From the NCBI GenBank assembly GCA_937902695.1, contig CALFNI010000262.1:1-6121 (forward strand): a stretch of 6,121 nucleotides of DNA. The letters are read 5' to 3'. Origin of the DNA: an uncultured Rhodanobacteraceae bacterium (lineage in GTDB: Bacteria; Pseudomonadota; Gammaproteobacteria; Xanthomonadales; Rhodanobacteraceae). The position numbers were made by a program, and so were the translations under genes. The notes beneath the pieces are model-generated. The model was not told where the DNA came from. It worked only from the letters and a program-made list of their open reading frames with translations, and ran no database searches. Below, piece by piece: positions 4,651 to 6,121 of the stretch (within the stretch, counting starts at the first letter, position 1; each line of letters starts with the position of its first letter).

Positions 4651-6121
4651 GTGAGCGCGAACCTTCTCAAAGAGTTTGAAGCGACTTCCCCGTTCTCGGG
4701 CGGCAATGCCGCCTTCATCGAAGAGTTGTACGAGAAATACCTGCTCGATCCGGCCTCGGTCGCGGCCGGCTGGCGCACGTATTTCGATTCGCTGAAAGGC
4801 CGCGAGGCCGGCGACGTGCCGCACTCGATCGTGATCGAGCGGATCGAGAAGGCCCAGCGCCTCAACGGCCACGCCTACGCCGTGATCGCGGCGCCGGCCG
4901 GCGGTGCGGAGGCGCACAAGCAGGCCGGCGTCCTCAAGCTCGTCACGGCGTACCGCTCGCGCGGGCACCTCGCCGCGCAGCTCGACCCGCTCGATCTCGA
5001 GCACACGTTTCCGCCGTCCGATCTCGAGGCGCTCGGCTTGCTGCCGCGTCCGGCCGCGCCCGACCTCGACCCCGCATTCCATGGCCTCACGAACGCCGAT
5101 CTCGACACCGAGTTCTCGACCGGCTCGCTGGCCGGTCCGCAGCGCCTCAGGCTTCGCGATCTCGTCGCCCTGCTGAAGGCAACCTACGCGAGCACGATCG
5201 GCGCCGAGTTCATGCACATCACCGACGCCGAGCAGCGCCGCTGGGTGCACGAGCAGCTCGAGCGCGCCGGCGGCAGGTTCGGCTTCAGCGCAGAGGAGAA
5301 GAAGCGCATCCTCGAGAAGCTGACGCAGGCCGACGGCCTCGAGCGCTATCTGCACACGAAATACGTCGGCCAGAAGCGCTTCTCGCTCGAAGGCGGCGAC
5401 AGCCTGATTCCGCTCCTCGACGAGCTCGTCAACCGCGGCGGCGCCGACGGCATGAACGACATGGTGCTCGGCATGGCGCACCGCGGACGCCTCAACGTGC
5501 TGGTCAACATCCTCGGCAAATCGCCGCAGAAGCTGTTCGCCGAGTTCGACGGCAAGTTCGATCATCCGGACGATCCGGCACACTCGGGCGACGTGAAGTA
5601 CCACCTGGGCTTCAGTGCGAACGTCAAGACGCCGGGCCGCACCGTGCATCTCGCGCTCGCGTTCAATCCCTCGCACCTCGAGATCGTCGATCCGGTCGTG
5701 GCAGGTTCCGTCCGCGCGCGGCAGGTGCATCGTCGCGACGAGTCGCGCGAGCACGTCGTGCCGGTGCTGATCCACGGCGACGCGTCGATCGCGGGCCAGG
5801 GCGTCGTGATGGAACTGCTCAACATGTCGCAGGCGCGCGGGTTCTGCGTCGGCGGCACGATCCATGTCGTGGTCAACAACCAGGTCGGCTTCACGATCTC
5901 GAATCCGCACGACGCGCGTTCGACGCTTTACTGCACCGACGTCGCCAAGATGGTCAACGCGCCGGTGTTCCACGTGAACGGCGACGATCCCGAGGCCGTG
6001 CTGTTCGTCTCGCGTCTCGCGTTCGATTTCCGCCAGAAGTTCAAGCGCGACGTCGTCATCGACCTCGTCTGCTACCGCCGCCACGGCCACAACGAGGCCG
6101 ACGAGCCGGCGGCGACGCAGC
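4651..6121 (+). CDS. sucA: 2-oxoglutarate dehydrogenase E1 component, 3'-partial
   Basis: Thiamine-diphosphate-dependent E1 subunit of the cytoplasmic 2-oxoglutarate dehydrogenase complex. It decarboxylates 2-oxoglutarate and passes the succinyl group to the E2 lipoyl domain in the TCA cycle. 490 codons are visible, about half of the usual 930-950. Residues 4-46 (LLKEFEATSPFSGGNAAFIE, then ELYEKYLLDP and WRTYF) are the N-terminal E2-binding segment. Residues 101-110 (YRSRGHLAAQ) and 233-257 (LHTKYVGQKRFSLEGGDS onward) are E1 hallmarks. GMAHRGRLNVL (274-284), FNPSHLEIVDPVVAGSVRA (338-356), the cofactor Mg/ThDP stretch from GDASIAGQG (376-384) to VVNNQVGFT (407-415), and YRRHGHNEADEP (475-486) are all present without breaks. 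GTG at 4651 is chosen because the protein then begins as homologues do; only a weak GAG-type binding site precedes it, and GTG at 4645 is an alternative. sucB and lpd would be expected downstream. Confidence 0.96.
   Translation, partial: MSANLLKEFEATSPFSGGNAAFIEELYEKYLLDPASVAAGWRTYFDSLKGREAGDVPHSIVIERIEKAQRLNGHAYAVIAAPAGGAEAHKQAGVLKLVTAYRSRGHLAAQLDPLDLEHTFPPSDLEALGLLPRPAAPDLDPAFHGLTNADLDTEFSTGSLAGPQRLRLRDLVALLKATYASTIGAEFMHITDAEQRRWVHEQLERAGGRFGFSAEEKKRILEKLTQADGLERYLHTKYVGQKRFSLEGGDSLIPLLDELVNRGGADGMNDMVLGMAHRGRLNVLVNILGKSPQKLFAEFDGKFDHPDDPAHSGDVKYHLGFSANVKTPGRTVHLALAFNPSHLEIVDPVVAGSVRARQVHRRDESREHVVPVLIHGDASIAGQGVVMELLNMSQARGFCVGGTIHVVVNNQVGFTISNPHDARSTLYCTDVAKMVNAPVFHVNGDDPEAVLFVSRLAFDFRQKFKRDVVIDLVCYRRHGHNEADEPAATQ

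Noticed and set aside
4525..6090. Long 521-codon open frame on the minus strand opposite sucA
   Set aside because: It lies fully antisense to an intact, highly conserved sucA. Its translation is a low-complexity mix of R, A, V, E and D with no family motif, as expected from GC-rich shadow frames.

Overview
The window is strongly GC-rich chromosomal DNA, most likely from a gammaproteobacterium of the Xanthomonadales/Nevskiales type. The evidence is a RoxA-type ribosomal oxygenase of the YcfD family, an ElaA-like acetyltransferase with a PLD-like C-terminal domain, and a SucA of gammaproteobacterial type. Taxonomy is inferred from protein character only; there is no rRNA or other marker gene here.

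Layout. Positions 1-1160 (+) hold nearly all of a roxA-like gene whose first codons lie outside the window. Positions 1157-2128 (+) hold a GNAT acetyltransferase that overlaps the roxA stop codon (ATGA) and is probably translationally coupled to it. A 56-base gap with a perfect 11-bp stem-loop separates this pair from a convergent minus-strand operon. That operon runs from 4327 down to 2185. Its first gene encodes a 96-aa secreted protein. Its second, 13 bases further on, encodes a 612-aa secreted modular protein with a signal peptide, a conserved head, twelve Gly-X-Y collagen triplets, about seventeen GVxG repeats and a conserved C-terminal module. Positions 4328-4650 are a non-coding divergent control region. 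From 4651 (+) sucA, the E1 subunit of 2-oxoglutarate dehydrogenase, begins and leaves the window after 490 codons, about half its expected length.

How the parts relate. roxA, the acetyltransferase and sucA are housekeeping-type genes for ribosome modification and the TCA cycle. The secreted pair looks like an accessory surface or extracellular module set between them. Both of its genes have strong GGGAGG-type ribosome binding sites and signal peptides, and they form one transcription unit. It is the least characterised part of the window.

The region upstream of sucA holds a 20-bp near-perfect dyad, a good -10 box, and a transcribed leader with two stem-loops. The second stem-loop is followed by TTTT just before the start codon, which resembles an operator plus an attenuator. 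I found no RNA genes, CRISPR arrays, insertion sequences, prophage genes or known defence genes.
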